Below are positions 62,878-64,000 of a stretch of DNA of 64,000 nucleotides, one piece after another. The position numbers and the translations under genes are program-made. Below the pieces are notes generated by a model. That model saw nothing but the letters and a program-made list of their open reading frames with translations, was not told where the DNA came from and ran no database searches. Numbering within the stretch: the stretch's first letter is position 1; each line of letters begins with the position of its first letter. The stretch is from Streptomyces canus 299MFChir4.1 (lineage in GTDB: Bacteria > Actinomycetota > Actinomycetes > Streptomycetales > Streptomycetaceae), in assembly GCF_000383615.1 (NCBI RefSeq), contig NZ_KB911586.1, positions 191,276 through 255,275 of the forward strand. Reading direction: 5' to 3'.

Positions 62878-64000
62878 TCAGCGACGGACCGAACGCGATA
62901 GTACTCGTTTCCGGTTGGACGCGATAGTGCGCGATTCTCCGGATCGGTCGCGGTGTCCCAGGACCACGACCCCCGTGCACACCAGCACCAGCACGGCGAC
63001 CGTGCGCAGAGCCGGGCCCATGCCGTGCGCGAGGTCGGGGTGGGAGGCCAGCACCGTGCCGGTGACGGCGACCCCGAGAGCCGCTCCGATCTCGCGGGCC
63101 GAGGTGCCGAGACCCGAGGCGAGCCCCGCCCGGTGCGGTGGGAGCGCGGTGGCGACGCCCAGGGTGAGCGCGGGCATGGACAGTCCGGTACCGGCCGAGA
63201 TGACCAGCAGCCAGCAGGCGTACAGCGGGTAGGGCGTCCCGGCGTCCACGGTGGACACGCCCAGCAGGCCGAGGCCGATGAGGGCGAGACCGGTCGCGAT
63301 GACGGGCAGGGGGCGCCCGGCCCAGCGGGTGGCCAGCCTCGGCAGTACCGCCATGCCCACGACGATCGGCAGGATCGCCACGCCGGTGACGGCGGGGCCG
63401 TAGCCCTTCACGCCCTGCAGGTACTGGGAGTTGACGTAGAAGAGGGAGAACAGGCCGAAGAAGCCGGTCGCCAGGCCGAGAGTGGTCGAGCGCAGCCGGG
63501 GCGAGGCGAAGACGCGCGGGTCGAACAGCGGGGTGCGGGAGCGCAGTGAGTGGGCGGTGAAAGCGGTCACGAGGGCCGCGCCGGCCGCGAAGGCGGTCAG
63601 GATGCGCGGTGAGGTCCAGCCGTGCACCGGGCCCTCGATGATGCCGAAGAGGACGGCCACCAGGCCCACCGTGAGCAGCAGGGTGCCGAGCGGGTCGAGG
63701 CGGTGCTGAGGGGCGCGTTCCGTGCGCGGGGTGGTGAGGGCGACGGTGACGGCCAGGAGCGCGGCGAGCGGGACCATGAGCGCGAACAGGGCCCGCCAGG
63801 TGAGGAACTGGCCCACGAGGCCGCCGCCCAGGTTGCCCAGCATGCCGCCGAGGCCGATCGCCAGGGTCCAGGAGGCCATCGCCCGGGCCCGGCCCTCGGG
63901 ACCCGCGAGGCGCAGCAGGATCGACATGGTGGCCGGGGTGATCAGCGCGGCCCCGGCCCCTGAGACGCCCCGGCCGGCGATGAGGAGCGCCGGGCTCTGT
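62878..64000 (-). CDS. MFS drug exporter (DHA2/EmrB-QacA type), N-terminus outside window
   Basis: The frame runs open to the right edge, so the start is missing. The visible ~370 residues include GRGVSGAGAALITPATMSILLRL (motif C-like GxxxGPxxGG/‘TP’ region), GLGGMLGNLGGGLVGQFLTWRALF, and about ten membrane helices, typical of 14-helix exporters. The C-terminus is basic (RTIASNRKRVLSRSVRR) over the repeated ACGCGATAGT DNA. Probably exports hydrophobic drugs or antibiotics; substrate unknown. Confidence 0.9.
   Translation of the reverse strand, partial: QSPALLIAGRGVSGAGAALITPATMSILLRLAGPEGRARAMASWTLAIGLGGMLGNLGGGLVGQFLTWRALFALMVPLAALLAVTVALTTPRTERAPQHRLDPLGTLLLTVGLVAVLFGIIEGPVHGWTSPRILTAFAAGAALVTAFTAHSLRSRTPLFDPRVFASPRLRSTTLGLATGFFGLFSLFYVNSQYLQGVKGYGPAVTGVAILPIVVGMAVLPRLATRWAGRPLPVIATGLALIGLGLLGVSTVDAGTPYPLYACWLLVISAGTGLSMPALTLGVATALPPHRAGLASGLGTSAREIGAALGVAVTGTVLASHPDLAHGMGPALRTVAVLVLVCTGVVVLGHRDRSGESRTIASNRKRVLSRSVRR

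Overview
The window is a high-GC actinobacterial chromosome segment, almost certainly from a Streptomyces. The evidence is strong G/C bias at third codon positions, frequent GTG starts, an LAXTG-type sortase substrate, and a core gene order (guaA, pcrA, icmB, sucCD, purNH, folD, mdh) that I recall from the central part of Streptomyces chromosomes. I see no rRNA, tRNA, CRISPR array, insertion sequence or prophage.

Layout. 1-2400: tail of a membrane Ser/Thr kinase, a frameshifted DUF3710-type gene and a small soluble kinase. 2.5-8.5 kb: succinic semialdehyde dehydrogenase, a GMC oxidoreductase, a 13-bp tandem repeat leading into a terminator, a sortase-anchored surface protein and a membrane protein. 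9-15.6 kb: an AroQ-type chorismate mutase with what looks like a Phe/Tyr attenuator, then guaA, a flavin-type oxidase, a class II aldolase, a DUF4429/SHOCT protein and two membrane proteins. 15.7-19.7 kb: a PspC envelope-stress module (PspC-toastrack protein with a small membrane partner, divergent from a PspC-histidine kinase and LuxR regulator). 19.7-29.6 kb: two NlpC/P60 hydrolases (one behind a ydaO/c-di-AMP riboswitch), a TDT transporter, pcrA, a membrane M23 peptidase and a lipase. 30.2 kb: icmB.

30.7-39.3 kb is the most unusual block: SWIM zinc-finger and DUF5691-like genes diverge from a MoxR ATPase, a DUF5682-like protein, a 59-codon ORF and a VWA protein. The divergent intergenic region carries two inverted TTGTCAGTG elements that fit the LexA-independent (RecA-NDp/PafBC-type) DNA-damage promoter, one with a perfectly placed TANNNT. 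This suggests a damage-inducible chaperone-like or conflict system.

39.5-42.4 kb: two secreted low-complexity proteins, the second built from about 25 eleven-residue repeats. 42.9-51.1 kb: sucC-sucD, an ECF-sigma-like membrane protein divergent from a DUF6350/PerM-type membrane protein, a membrane protein, and purN-purH. 51.1-55.3 kb: a kinase with an external peptidoglycan-binding domain, then an FHA gene coupled to a kinase with an external transglycosylase-like domain. 55.5-64 kb: RDD protein, folD, DUF3017, two HTH membrane proteins (one DUF2690), mdh with a palindromic operator and strong terminator, two hypothetical genes and a truncated MFS exporter.

Themes: central metabolism (TCA, purine, one-carbon, aromatic) is interleaved with cell-envelope sensing and remodelling. 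All functions are inferred from motifs read by eye; no database search was run.
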